Origin: Paramarasmius palmivorus
Taxonomy: Eukaryota; Basidiomycota; Agaricomycetes; Agaricales; Marasmiaceae
NCBI GenBank assembly: GCA_037176845.1
Contig: JAYKXP010000040.1
Span: 1 to 64,000, forward strand
DNA length: 64,000 nucleotides
Direction of reading: 5' to 3'
Numbering within the stretch: the first letter of the stretch is position 1; each line of letters opens with the position of its first letter. The position numbers and the translations under genes were made by a program. Below the pieces are notes generated by a model, which had not been told where the DNA came from, ran no database searches, and saw only the letters and a list, made by a program, of their open reading frames with translations. This document shows positions 25,214-37,117 of the stretch, piece after piece.

Positions 25214-27701
25214 AATATGAATGACGAGCGAGGGGAAGTAAAATGAAACGAAATGACGGGAAGGTCGATGTTTTTATATATGAGAACCGTAGCGCTGGCA
25301 TCTCGGCATGGCCGCAGACATCTATGTACGAGTCATAGAACCCCAGGTTGCCAGCCCGTAGTAGAAGTACCCAGCGACATCCCTTAGGATGTCAATTATC
25401 CTCGCCAATACTGCTCAAATGCTAACACTTCGAGTCCATGTATGTATACCCGCGCGTAAATATTAGGGTTGGAACCAAAGACTTGAACAATTGAAGGGGT
25501 AAAGTGGGGTAGGAAGGAAGTACAACGTAAAGAATGACGACAGCGCACATCAAACCAGAAGAGACCGTTACACACGCGGCCTTGATATTGAGCTACTGCA
25601 TTGAACAATGACAAGTACTTCTCCATGAAAGAAGTATTACGTCCTGGTAGTTCTACAGCCATCCGAACGCCATATAGTATAGCCTAAACGAAACAAGAAA
25701 TGAGGTTAAGGGGCTTTGCAACAGAAAGAAAACGAAACGTACCGTCTCTGTATCATGATAACATGCGTAGTGGATGCGAACACGAGAGAAGAGCGTCGTC
25801 TAGCTGCCAGGATAACAAAAAGCTGAGGATATATTTCTCATCCGGGGTTGACTATTGGCCTAGAGTCGATAAGGAATGTTAGGAACAGCGTGTGTCGGGG
25901 ACAACGTCATCCTCGTCGGTCGTGCTGAAAGTAGCGGGAATGTAGAGTCGGTTATCCATCAGCAGAATGAGATCTTGGGAATAGGTGCCAAGGAGAGATC
26001 CTATCAGAGCGAGGCAAGGGGTTCGCATATAATGAGCGTTGCGGATGAGTAAGAGACCACGAGAGGCGGTCTATCCGATCTTAGTGAGAGACAAGCATAA
26101 AACGCTCAAGAATACAAGACACACCTCGAGTGACGACCCAACGAGCATTCTTGGTTCTCAGCACGGAGATTATGGCTATTCCTTGCGACATGTGGATAAC
26201 AGGGTTCACGGAACGACTGACATGTTCCGGTACTGAGAGATGCCGATTGGGGCATCAGTTGCCGTCGAAAGTAGTATCGTAGGGGAATGAGAGGTGTAGT
26301 GACGAATGGGTAGGGGTGAGGCGGAGGGATTGACGGATAATGTCTTCTTCCACTGAGGTGCATTTCATGAAGCCTACAGTCTGAATGGTGCGCAAAATCC
26401 ATGCTCGTGATTTCACTTGTACAATGTCGGGACCAACAAGTAGGAGAGGCAGCGCAGGACGAGGATAGGGGGTAGAGGAGGAATGGGTGTGGAACATAGA
26501 TGGGTTGGGGCGGTAGTTCCAAGACATCCAGCCCTCAGAGCATCACCACTTGTGACGACTTCCCGAGCGGATGCGGAAATGTGCCTTCTGAGCCGATGGG
26601 ATGCATTAGTTGAATAAGAGGGAGTAGCTGGGTGGACAGTGAAAATGGAAGGAAGCTGCATCGCGTGTGTTTTGGTGGATGCTATAGGCACAGGGACCAG
26701 TCAGTGCTAAGTGCGGTGTCATCTAACACGGAACGCACCCTTTGGTTCATGTTACGAGTAGCTGTCGTGAAGTCTGGGCGTTGGTACAACAGTGAACTCA
26801 ACGTTTCGTCAAAAAAAAAAGCCAAAAGAAGCCGGTCGAGCTGGGTTCCGAGTAGGAAAACGTGTGCGAGCACTAGAAGGGAAGGTTTATACGGTGAGGG
26901 TTGACCAAGCCTAGGGGATAGATCAGCATAACTTGCACGACTTCGTCAGAGTGAAAAAACTACCACTGGAAAATTATCATCTCGTCTGACACCAGAGAAA
27001 CGAAGGAGAAGTTGGACGCCGCTGTTCTATATTCCACGGACCGAGAGTCGAGGAAGCTGGTCCTTCGATATGGTGGGTTCATTTGTGGAAAGCATGGGGC
27101 GAGTACAGGATAGGAAGAGCACTTTTGGAGGCAGTTTTTGTCGTCGCGGTTGAAAAACACGACTGTCACAGCTTGTCACACAGTCACTCGTTCCCAAGCT
27201 CGTGCCTGACACAGCCACATTACTCTTGATTCCGAACTGTCATGTCCATGAGAGGAACACATCGAAATCCCATGTCTGATACTGCACTTAACTCGACCTC
27301 TGCATCAGCGCAAAATCTCAGGAACTCAAATTGAAACAAAGTTATATGAAACTATGTTCGTGCCTCGCCCATTCTTCCTTTCTCGAGAACTCTGAACCAT
27401 AGACAAAGGTCCGCAAAACGCGCAATAGTCAGCGGTATCTCTGATCAAGTGAACATCTGAATTTGGCCGTGTCTACATTCGGAATTCTACTCAATATCGG
27501 CAATTCAAACGTTCATTCAGCCTGTCTCCAACTTTTGGTCACCGGTTCATTTCAATACAACTCCCGCTCTTGGATCGTACATCCATATGATACTAGCCTT
27601 GAGCCACTGTACCTCCCAGGAATGCGCCAAAGTGTTATAAAAACTGCCTACATACTGTCCTTTCTTTCGACAGCAAATCTCGCTACACTACTGTTACAGC
27701 A
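25214..27701 (-). pseudogene. Decayed coding region, unknown family
   Basis: Between the F-box gene and the first SDR, minus-strand fragments look coding but lie in changing frames with stops. They are about 26870-26690 (RPDFTTATRNMNQRVRSVL), 26460-26260 (VGPDIVQVKSRAWILRTIQ) and 25660-25396 (FMEKYLSLFNAVAQYQGRV). They may be remnants of one large gene read right to left. The tryptophan/leucine pattern vaguely recalls large agaricomycete membrane proteins with helical repeats, but I cannot assign it. No intact ORF exceeds about 140 codons. The extreme right (27170-27450) repeats sequence from 23.2-23.6 kb. Confidence 0.3.
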
Positions 27702-28879
27702 ATGTCATCGAATCAACTCGTCTGGCTCATCACCGGTACTTCGTATGTCTCAAATCATCTTATCCAGATACCACTCGCTCACACCAGCTGACTCTAGCGT
27801 TGGCCTCGGCCATGAACTTACCCTCGCTGCTCTTCAACGTGGTGACAAGGTAATCGCCATCACTCGCAGCACCTCTCTCGAACAAACCACGACCGAGCTC
27901 GCACCCAAAGGCGCATCTGTTCTTGAACTCGATGTTACTTCACCGCTCGAAACTCTCGCCGAGGTCGCAAAGAAAGCCATATCGATCTATGGACGTGTAG
28001 ACGTTATTGTGAACAATGCTGGCGAAATGCTCGTAGGTCCTGTTGAGGAGAATAGGTATGTCTCTCCTCGATTTCTTTTTCAGTGATACTAATCACTATA
28101 TGCAGCCCCGAAGAAAGCTTCCAGCAATTCAAGTATGCATCCTGATATCGTCACTCGTTCCTAACTGACTATCTCTCAGCGCCAACGTTTTCGGCGGGCT
28201 AAATGTCGCAAGAGCTTTCCTTCCACACTTGCGTGAGAGTGGAACAGGTACCATCGTACTCATGGGCTCTATCGTCGGATGGAAGTACGCATTCCTTTGC
28301 CTCCACTTCTAATAACATAGATTCACCATTATTGAACAGGTCCTCACCTACGACGGCACTGTACGCCGGAACCAAATGGGCTTTACGCGGTACGTCAGCC
28401 TAATCCATTCATCTCAACTCTTTCACTCATCACACCTCACAAACAGGTATCTCATCCTCTCTACATGACGAGATCTCTCCTTTCGGCCTCAAAAGCATCT
28501 GCGTCGATTTTGGCTATATCCTCAACAAATGCTTCAACCCACCCGATCGTAAACCATACATTTCAAAACTCTCGTACTATACAAAGTTGACAGATGAATA
28601 CGAAGCGACGCTCCAAAGTTCGCATTACCCCTTCTCATTTCATTCCAGTTCTAATCACAACGTAAATCCTTCAGCAACAAGCAACCCGGCGACCCAATTA
28701 AAGGCGTCAACGCTCTCATCGATATCGTGCGTAACGAAGGGCTCGCAAAGGATAAACCCTTTTCCGGAAATGTCGTTTTAGGAAGTGATGCGTATCGAGC
28801 TGCAAAGTCGGGTTCGGAGAAGAATTTGGAGTTGTTGGAGGCTTGGAAGGATGTTTCTGTTGGTACTGATAGGGTGTGA
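27702..28879 (+). pseudogene. Short-chain dehydrogenase, copy 1, probable frameshift
   Basis: Exons 27702-27742, 27798-28055, 28106-28132, 28180-28284, 28340-28389, 28447-28617, 28675-28879. It carries a classical NAD(P)-dependent SDR: TGTSVGLG cofactor loop, NNAG, serine in MGSIVGW, and YAGTK for the catalytic Tyr/Lys. The substrate is unknown. The exon layout matches the tandem copy at 29418: exons of 258, 27, 105 and 50 nt are identical in length. The last intron (28618-28674, 57 nt, with CTAAT branch) joins a 3' exon whose conserved frame (NKQPGDPIKG onward) is off by one from exon 6. So the copy appears to carry a 1-nt indel near 28617 or a non-standard splice. Otherwise the sequence looks conserved, so the break may be recent. 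Confidence 0.7.
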
Positions 28880-28923
28880 TTGATCCGTGCATCTGAATGG
28901 AATGAAATCGCAATGTCTGCATC

Positions 28924-29018
28924 GTCCTGGTCGATTAGTGGTTAAATCATCTCGTTGTGGTTCCCACCGTTGAATACTTGCAACCGAGAAGCCGAGGGCT
29001 CGACTCCCTCCCGGGACA
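28924..29018 (+). tRNA. trnH-GUG: tRNA-His(GTG) with intron
   Basis: Acceptor stem GTCCTGG/CCGGGAC (28924-28930 with 29011-29017, one T-G pair), discriminator A at 29018, D stem GATT/AATC, anticodon stem TCTCG/CGAGA, T stem GAGGG/CCCTC. The loop reads TT-GTG-G, followed by a 23-nt intron (28961-28983) and C. CGTTGTGG matches the usual eukaryotic tRNA-His anticodon arm. No G(-1) is encoded, as expected. The T loop begins C rather than T. It lies between the two SDR copies. Confidence 0.9.
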
Positions 29019-29417
29019 CTAGACCAGTATGAGTATTTCTTTTTCCGTTCACCCCTCTCCCCTTCACCTTGAGCATTTGATCTTGTTTTACAATAACCTT
29101 TACTCCAAGAAGACGACATGTAACAAGCAACTGGGATACATATCATCGAAGTTTTATGGCATATCCCTATCTACTGGACTGCAAACCTTCGTTCTTGACC
29201 AGCATCCTCGTCAGAATAGGTCTTAAAGCTTCTCCAATTACGGACGGGTTGCCATCACAACACCCTTCAATACAACTCTTACTCGCGGCATGGCTATCTC
29301 TCAGATGACTCACCCGGACCTGCCTTGACTGTTATGACTCCCGAGTACATTGAACTATATAGACCGTATCAAGAAAGTCGCTTTGGTTCAAGTCCTGCTC
29401 TGAACATCGTTAATAAA

Positions 29418-30909
29418 ATGATGACATCCAACCAAAGCCTCGTCTGGCTCATCACAGGCACATCGTACGTATAACATCCATCAATTGCCTTTCCCTTGTA
29501 TTATACCTACTCACCCCCTTCTCATTCCAGCGTCGGAATTGGCACCAAACTAGCCCTCGCCGCTATCGGACGCGGTGATCAAGTAATTGTTACCGACAAA
29601 AGCGCTTTCATTGAACAGGTAACTTCTGAATTAGGACCCAAACGAGTAGCTATCATCGAGCTAGATGTTACGTCTCCACTCGAAACCCTGGTCGAGATCG
29701 CGAAAACGGCTATATCAATCTATGGACGCGTAGATGTGATCGTCAATAATGCAAATGAAATTCTTGTTGGGCATGTTGAGAAGAACACGTATGTATTGTT
29801 TAATCAACTATCAGTTTGAGCCGAAGCCTCTGACGCCATGTATAATCCTAGTCCCGAAGAAAGCTTCCAGCAATTCAAGTAAGATCACATAGACCTTGCT
29901 ATATGCTACTGAGAGAAGAATCACATCTTGTCCAACAGTACCAACGTCTTCGGCGCACTCAACGTTATTCGGGCTTTCCTTCCACACATGCGTGAGCGTA
30001 AGACTGGCACAATCATATTTATGAATTCTATTTTTGGATGGAAGTTTGTCATTTTGAATTCACCGTACTCCGATGCCGCATTTGACACGGAAACAGATCC
30101 TGCCCCATAACAGCTCTGTATGCGGGAACCAAGTGGGCTTTACGTGGCAAGTTTCAGACGGTGATTGGATATCATATACTCGACTTAATGTCTCAATGTA
30201 AGGCGGCTTGTACGCCGACGAGAGGCTCGATACGCGAGCGGGCGGTAACGCGAGGCCAAAGGCCGAGAGAGCACGACAACTCTTGAGATTGTGATGGGAG
30301 TAAGTACAACGAATCATGTACGTACAGCCGAGTAGCCGGCCTTTTAGGTACGAGGCTGTAAGTAAACAAGGACAAGCAGATAACTGATAAAGAATGAGAT
30401 AAACCAAATTGAGGGGGCGCGTTACACTCAAATAGGCATATCGGCGTCTCTGCACGACGAAATCTCTCCATTTGGTCTGAAGAGCATATGCATAGATTTT
30501 TCTCACCAGTCTGCATGCCTTGACCAACGCACCGATAATAAATACGGGGCGGCTTGTATTGAGGACTATATGGCACAGTCTACAGATCAGTACAACGCGA
30601 CGTTCAGAGGTACGTTCTCCGTTCCTATCGTTTTCGACCAGAATACTCACTCAGACTTGCATAGAATATCGTCACGTATTAAACATCAACCACAACAAAG
30701 CAGTCAATGTCATCATCGATATCGTGCGCGGAGAAGGATGTGTCAAGGACAAAACATTGTGCGGAAATATCGTTTTGGGAACCCAGGCGCATGTGGCTGC
30801 CAGAAAGAGTTTGGAGAAGAATGCAGAGTTGCTAGATGCATGGGAGGATGTATCCTCCGATGTATCATGGAAAGCAGTAGAATGCGAGCTTGATCAACTG
30901 TACGATTAG
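29418..30909 (+). CDS. Short-chain dehydrogenase, copy 2
   Basis: Predicted 301 aa from exons 29418-29464, 29531-29788, 29852-29878, 29939-30043, 30097-30146, 30436-30609 and 30665-30909, all joined in frame. Cofactor loop TGTSVGIG, NNAN where copy 1 has NNAG, serine in MNSIFGW, and YAGTK active-site motif. It is a paralogue of the copy at 27702. The conserved glycine of NNAG is replaced and the mid-C-terminal segment diverges more, so activity may have shifted. The intron 30147-30435 is 289 nt, against 57 nt in copy 1, and begins GC instead of GT. The ATG at 29418 is followed at once by a second ATG. Confidence 0.82.
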
Positions 30910-31076
30910 CATATAGCTTGCCATACTGATGTACAGATTAGTCGCACGATGTTGTGCATTTACCTTGCTGAAAAGTCAAGAATTCGGGTTCAAGCGCCTC
31001 TGATACACATCTTTCCTCCGCTCGTTCGGCGCTCATGTAGTTGATAGTATACTTGGAGGGGCTTTATGGGATCCTA

Positions 31077-33082
31077 CTATACTCTCGCTTTCACGTCCAA
31101 AATCAATCCCGGGCACACTTCTTCTCCTTCGATTTCCGAGACTGGGAGCATCATCCCCATGTTCGCTCTTCGAAACTCCATTCCATTCGGTACTCGGAAC
31201 TCAAAGCGTTCAATAAGCCCACCGAGTAAAGCATGGATCTCCATTAACGCGAATCGGAATCCAACGCAGCCTTTAGGTCCACCACCTGTAGAGCATGGCG
31301 CGTAAAAAACACCAAAAACAGGCAAGGCAGAGGACGCACTAAAGCTAAGAATGTTCCCAGTCATACCAACCGAAGTATCCCTCTGCAAATCATTCTCCTT
31401 AAGAAATCTAGCGGGATTCCACTCATTGGCATCAGGTCCCCATACGCTTTCGAGTCTACACCCTAGTCAGCGAATGTGAAACAGCGATAAAGAAGATCAA
31501 TACCTGTTGCACGAAGCAATATCAATGATGATTCTCTGCCCGGGTATGACTGGCACCTCCGTAACCTCCTGACCCGACGATCCAATGACCGGAATCTCCA
31601 GCGGTATTGAATCGTACACAGCAGACTCTCGAAAGAGAATGGATAATACCGGATGCAGCCTCAATGCTTCCTATACCTTCTATTTGTATCTGGTGACACT
31701 GGACAAGTAGAATCGCACGTACCTTGACACAACAGCCTAACCACTCCAACGAATCATAACCATGGTCTGATCTTTCTTTAACCTCTCTATACACCCTGTC
31801 TTGATCCTCTGGATGACGGCTAAGCTCGTAAAGGATCCACGCCATCGAATACCCCGTCGTGTGATGACCGGCTTGAATGAGCGTTGACATCTGAGAAAGC
31901 ACTTCATCTTCTGTGAGTCGTTTTCGTGGATCCTCGGCACGGTTGGCTTTAACTAACTCATTTCCATCAGAAACACGCAGCGATAGTAAATATTGATCAA
32001 ACTAAACACGCACCCAAGACACTCAACACATCCCGCTCCTTGCCTGTGAGCAACAACTCCTCCACTTCACTGCTCAACTCAAATGACAACCCACTGTCGT
32101 GCATGACTTCTCTTGCCTTCTCATTTGACAGCTCTAGGTACCTCTTTGCAATTTTCTCTACCGGAGTCGGGAAATGTTGATTCTGCCATGCTGAAAGCCA
32201 CGGTGGAATATATTGTAACATACACACCGCAAGGACCTGAGCACGTGAAGGGGATGCAGCATGCAGTTCATCGAGGTCTTTGAGCGCTTTGGTTAGTTCG
32301 TTCGGTTTATTTTCTAGGGCGTCAAAGTGGTAGTTGAAGGAGCCTGCCAATGGAAAAGTTTGGCTACAAACGAAACCGTATTGGGCCAGACACGTACTTT
32401 CACCGATAATATCTAACGTCACTTTTTGCAGCCATGGGATAACGTCAAACATCTCAACTTCTTTTGCCAATTCGACGTTCCATTTCTCCGAAAGCTACCC
32501 GTTGAATGTTCGATCAGTACTTCAGTACCTATAAAGGGAAGCAACACGCGCAATTCACATACCTTCGCTACATGCTCTTCAAACAGCATCCCGAAACTCT
32601 TCAGATGGTTAATTGAAAATGCTGGACTCAACACCCTTCGATGTTTCCTATGCTCTTCCCCAACAGCCCAAAGCACTCCTCTCCCAAAAATCAACTCTAA
32701 TATTCTCCTTACATCACGAGCTTCGGGATATTCATTCACTTTGGCATGTAGAATATGGTGTATAGCACGAGGATCGGCGGTGATGAGTTTGGGTTGACCG
32801 AAGGATCCAGGTTGGCGGTATGTCGGGCCAAAGGATTCAATCCAGCGAAAGGTGAGATCGCCGACATGTTGTTCGGTCCTTAGGAGGTACTCGACACCTT
32901 TTGTGATCGGTCAGTGACCTTGTACATCCACAATGAAAAGCAGAACAATAACCGAATAGGTAGCCTTCTCCCTCTGGACCGTTCAAAAAGTCAAGTCTTT
33001 TGCGTCTGTTGAGGATGTACAGCAGAAGAAAAGATGACAGAGCAACACCTGCAGCACCGATGTCGACGTAAGTGAGACCCAT
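31077..33082 (-). CDS. Cytochrome P450 monooxygenase
   Basis: Predicted 537 aa from eight exons (minus strand): 32953-33082, 32563-32897, 32398-32494, 32014-32343, 31723-31952, 31504-31670, 31340-31455, 31077-31285. It has an N-terminal membrane anchor (about residues 10-25), I-helix AGHHTTG near residue 325, ExxR in EALRLHP near 375, and heme loop FSGGPKGCVGFRFAL with the cysteine ligand near 474. All joins are in frame, so it looks functional, reducing O2 with electrons from a P450 reductase at the ER surface. It resembles the microsomal P450s abundant in agaricomycetes; the substrate is unknown. Its neighbours are two SDRs. Confidence 0.92.
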
Positions 33083-33210
33083 AGTGGAGAAAGAACAGAG
33101 TCACCATCAATATTGCCGCTGTGTTCCCTTTTATTCGCAGAATGGAGTCAGAGGTTGGTTGGAGGGCCGAGCCGAGTGGAGCACACGTAAATTATTATTA
33201 CAGCTATTTA

Positions 33211-33308
33211 CGAATCCCTGGAAACATTTTCAATAATCAAGGTTTTTGATGGTATTTACATCCAAACAAAGAGCTCCACCCGGCCAGACATGCCGACCCA
33301 GCGCTTGT
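33211..33308 (+). repeat. Left terminal inverted repeat
   Basis: Outer end CGAATCCCTGGAAACATTTT, inner end near GCGCTTGT. It pairs with 34590-34689 in reverse complement. Confidence 0.85.
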
Positions 33309-34589
33309 TCACGCTTCAGCAGTGTGTTAATTTCCTCACCGCCGACTTAATGTGTAGAGATACTGTATCTCACTCCAGGTTTCCTCGTTGACACAGTAAT
33401 CGAATCGTTATGTATCTCTCAAAATATGTGCCTAGCTGCCGACCTCATTGACTGACCTCAGTCATTGAAGCTTTTGAAGCTTCGCCTGTCTTTCTTGGTT
33501 TCAAAATTTCACCGACGGAAGCAGCGCGAATGACATTCTGAGGGCGTCCCGTTATCCAGGAGTACGAGTCGTCCGAGTCATCCGAGCCGTTCGAGCCGTC
33601 CGAGCCATCCGAGCCGCTACCGGCCAATACGAGTCAACCCCGGCAGGTCCGAGTCGCTTCGGCGAGTACGAGCCGGGGCTCAGTGTCAGCTATGTTCGAC
33701 CGCGCTGCTCTCCATGGCACTGCGGAGCTTTTTTAAAAATCCCTTCGCGTCCTTCCTCGGTCCTTCCTTTGGTCTCGCTCTGGGTCCAACTTGAGCTTGA
33801 ACGACCAAAGGCAATACCTGGACGACACCTAGTGCTGATATACCACTGCAACTTGAATATTACGCCAATATCCCTTGCCTCCGCATGGTACACGACTCCC
33901 TGATACCCCCACTACAGGCTACGTGGTTGTACCACAGCACCCGGTTCCCATTTTTCCTTTACTTCTGATGTTATCCTGGTCAAGGTAAATATCAGAGGGG
34001 CTTCTTTACCGACGTATACTCTTGCTATGCGCTCGCAAACTCCGAATCAAGTTATTATCTCAATCATGTGCATGTATTTCCAAAGATGCCTTGTATACAA
34101 TTCATTCTTGGAATCGGAGTCAAAACCCCCATTCACTTCTACCATGTACAATGCATGAAACTGCAATCGAAGCAGGGGAAAAAAATAATGTAAGTAGTAG
34201 ATGGAGAGAACTGAAGGCGCTCAGTGTCATCGGCATCGGCAGCGGCAGGAAACACTGACAATGACATATATATTCTCGATACCCCAAACACTGAAAGTAG
34301 ATGCTTTTATTTCAGTAGCTTGTATTCCTATGTTTTGACTCGTACTACCGGGCGGTGACTCGTACTCTCTTTGGAGACTCGTATTTTGGACTGGGACTCG
34401 TACTGGGTACGAGCCGTTCGAGCCAGTCCGAGCCGGATGACTCGGACCGGTGACTCGTACTCCCGGTTACCGGGACACCTTGGACATTCTATACAGCATG
34501 GCAGTTAATCGCATATCACAGCTCGGGACTGCGGTGGTGGTAGTCTATGTACGGTTGGCTGCTGTGAAGGCGACTGCTGCGAGCGCCGT

Positions 34590-34689
34590 ACAAGCGCTGG
34601 GTCGGCGTGTCTGGCCGGGTGGAGCTCTTTGTTTGGACACAAATACCATCAAAAGCCTCGATTATTGAAAAAATGTTTCTAGGGATTCG
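34590..34689 (-). repeat. Right terminal inverted repeat
   Basis: The reverse complement begins CGAATCCCTAGAAACATTTT and ends near GCGCTTGT. It differs from the left copy by single-base changes and a two-base insertion. Confidence 0.85.
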
Positions 34690-35481
34690 AAAATGGCTGG
34701 AACATGCGAGGTTTGAAGCACCTCATTCGGCACCGTGACCAGTGCTCTCATCACGCCGACTCACATATATTGCAGGAACAGTGTAGAGGGAACATGATTG
34801 CCCTGCCTAGTAATATCAACTCGAGACGAGCTGTCGAGTGACATCGCCTGCCGCGGGGAGACTAAACCCATCCAGTGTATAACAGTGTATAACTGCGATG
34901 CTGATGGGAGAAAGAATTGAAACCTAACCCTAACAATATGTCACGGTGGACGGGATCTAGTCCGAGTGCATTATCTTATCGTTTCTTCTCAGGCTAATCT
35001 GTGACTAATTTCTTGCGTTCCTGTTCCTTCGGGTCCACAATCCTGACATGACCCCTTGGCTGAATTTCAAGGAACAAATGAGCACCTCGACAGCGCGAAA
35101 CCCTCAATAAAATCAACGTCTTTGACCCTGCTTTTGGTATACATCATGATTCCCAAGCTAACTTGTCATGTCAAACATGGCCGATTAGGGGCGTTTTCCC
35201 ACACGCATTGGCGCTGGTGTGTCGAATCACAAATAACGCGCCAGCTATTGGAACTTTGAGGGTAAGGAACCTACAAGTTACGTCGAGTCATATTCTGACT
35301 TCCAATGCCCTAGAAGTCAGACGCAAAATCTTTGCACCTTGCTTTCATACAGAATCAGCCTAATTGTTCAAATTGACATGACCATCATTTCATAGGTAGG
35401 CTAGCGATAATAGCCGAACATGCCGCTAATATAACCAGAGGCAGATTAATGATCTTGAGGTGAACCTTCACTCTTCCCTTC
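34690..35481. other. Intergenic, no gene
   Basis: About 790 bp with no gene. It contains two telomere-like units, CCTAACCCTAAC, at 34923-34934 in otherwise ordinary sequence. The right end should hold the promoter of the surface-protein gene. Confidence 0.5.
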
Positions 35482-37117
35482 ATGAGCACCCCCACTGACG
35501 TTCAGTATCCTAGGCGCATTATTGTTGACGATACCGACTCGAGGGTCCAATATATCGGTGATTGGGCACTTGACATAGGATCTTTTGATAACTTAGGCAC
35601 GTTCGGCCCTCCTTACAACCACACCCTTCACGGCACGAAGCAAGATGGTGCAAGTTTCCTTTTTGACTTCGAGGGTGCGTCGAGTGCTTCTTTTTTCTCG
35701 ACAGGCTAATATTCAGAATGTCGCAGGAGAATTTATCCAGATCAGAGGAGCAAAGGACAACCGAAAGCTCCCCCCAGATCCTGAACTCTTTCCCCTCGAA
35801 AATGTGACCCTTCTTGCCAAGTGGTCATGTCAGGTGGATGGAGGCGCCATCACACGATATAGCTATTACAACGACACAAACTATATGACCCATGCTGTTT
35901 TATGTGAACAAGGACACTTATCCCGACAAAAGCATACATTGAATCTCACCGTTATCATCGATGATCCCGACACACAGATGTTCTGGGTGGACGAGATCGA
36001 ATATCAACCTTTTGATGGTGCCGATCTTCAGAACGAGGTTTTGAAGATTGATTCGAGCGATCCAAGTATTAGATATGACAACTCGAGTCGGGGCTGGTAT
36101 ACAGACGGAGGACTTGGCATCATGTTGAACTCGACTGGTTCGGCGGGATCGACCATGACAATTAGTTTCACCGGTATGCTTTCAATACACGTGAACGATT
36201 GTGTAGCAGTTCTTTATCCCATCATAGGCACCCAGGTTGCACTGTATGGATTCAATGAAGGCTCAGAACACCACGAGAAGAGTAGTGCCCGGTATTACAT
36301 TGACGACTCGATGGACACTGCATTCCAGACCCCAGAAAGTCGACTGGCTCCAAACGGGTTCAACACATCTGATTATTACAACCAGCTCCTCTTCACAACA
36401 CCGAAACTTAAATACGGCTCTCACGAAATGGTCATCACGTTCACGGGAGTACGAACAGGCGCTGATTTCCCGCAGTGGCTGTCTATCGATTACTTTTACG
36501 TCACCTCAGGAGAAAATGCGGCTCAATTAAACGGTACTGGAACCGGTGACAACAGTGCGGGAGATGGCACAGGCACAGGAGGTGAAGTTGCCAATGAAGA
36601 TTCCGGGCGCTCAAGAACACCCGTCGGTCCTATTGTTGGTGGTGTGGTGGGTGGCGTTCTTGGGTTGATTCTCATCGTCGGGTCCATTTTATTGGTTCTA
36701 AAACGTCGGCATCGACGCAAAGCTGAACCTACATCTGACTATTATGGTCCGGGATCATTCAATTACGAGAACAGCCTTGCTTCTCCCGGGATCTCCTCTT
36801 TTGTACCCGTACATCCACCATCAACATCTACCCCCTCATTCACCTCAACACCTTATCAGCCTCACAGCCCGACATCTAATTCCCTCACGATGTCTGGCTT
36901 TGGCGTCAGCTCTCCATCCACTCCATATTCACCTTCCGTTGGCTCTAGTACTGGGGCAAGCACCCTGATGCCAAATCAGAATTGGATGGATATGAAAACT
37001 GCCCAGCGAAACGCAGTAGCAGGGATGGCAGTTGAGAGGCGGCATCAGGATAGCGGGATAAGGTATCCCCAGGGGCATACAGTGACGGACATTCCACCGA
37101 ATTATAGTGTTCAGTAA
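35482..37117 (+). CDS. Single-pass surface protein with cytoplasmic Ser/Pro tail
   Basis: Predicted 509 aa from exons 35482-35674, 35727-36173 and 36228-37117. About 350 extracellular residues are rich in aromatic and N-glycosylation motifs. They form two similar beta-rich halves, judged by repeated W/Y-G-S patterns as in many agaricomycete membrane proteins. A Thr/Gly linker follows, then one transmembrane helix starting [20 protein letters not shown], a basic stop-transfer KRRHRRK, and a Ser/Pro/Thr-rich tail. There is no strong signal peptide at the chosen ATG; a signal may lie in an unplaced upstream exon. The family is common but functionally undescribed. A similar TM-plus-tail design appears in the GH76-like gene at 60.7 kb. 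Confidence 0.75.

Larger units (their letters stand above)
33211..34689. mobile_element. Transposon-like element with ~98-bp TIRs, no transposase
   Basis: 33211-33308 and 34590-34689 are inverted copies of about 98-100 bp with a handful of mismatches, starting CGAATCCCT at both outer ends. The about 1.28-kb interior has no long ORF. It carries clusters of GAGCC/GACTCGTAC motifs near both sides (33560-33680 and 34330-34460) that are rich in self-complementarity. A target duplication is not obvious: the flanks are ATTTA on the left and AAAAT on the right. It is best read as a non-autonomous DNA transposon. Confidence 0.75.

Noticed and set aside
28618..28648. 31-nt last intron in SDR copy 1
   Set aside because: It is shorter than any supported intron here and leads to an immediate stop. 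The 57-nt intron to 28674 has a proper branch site.
29388..29405. GGTTCAAGTCC, resembling a tRNA T loop
   Set aside because: The flanks do not form a T stem and there is no anticodon arm. It is the leader of the second SDR gene.
30235..30300. Minus-strand CTCTCGGCCTTTGGCCTCG resembling the 5' end of U2 snRNA
   Set aside because: Similarity stops after about 16 nt; the branch-recognition and Sm-site regions are absent and it lies inside an intron.
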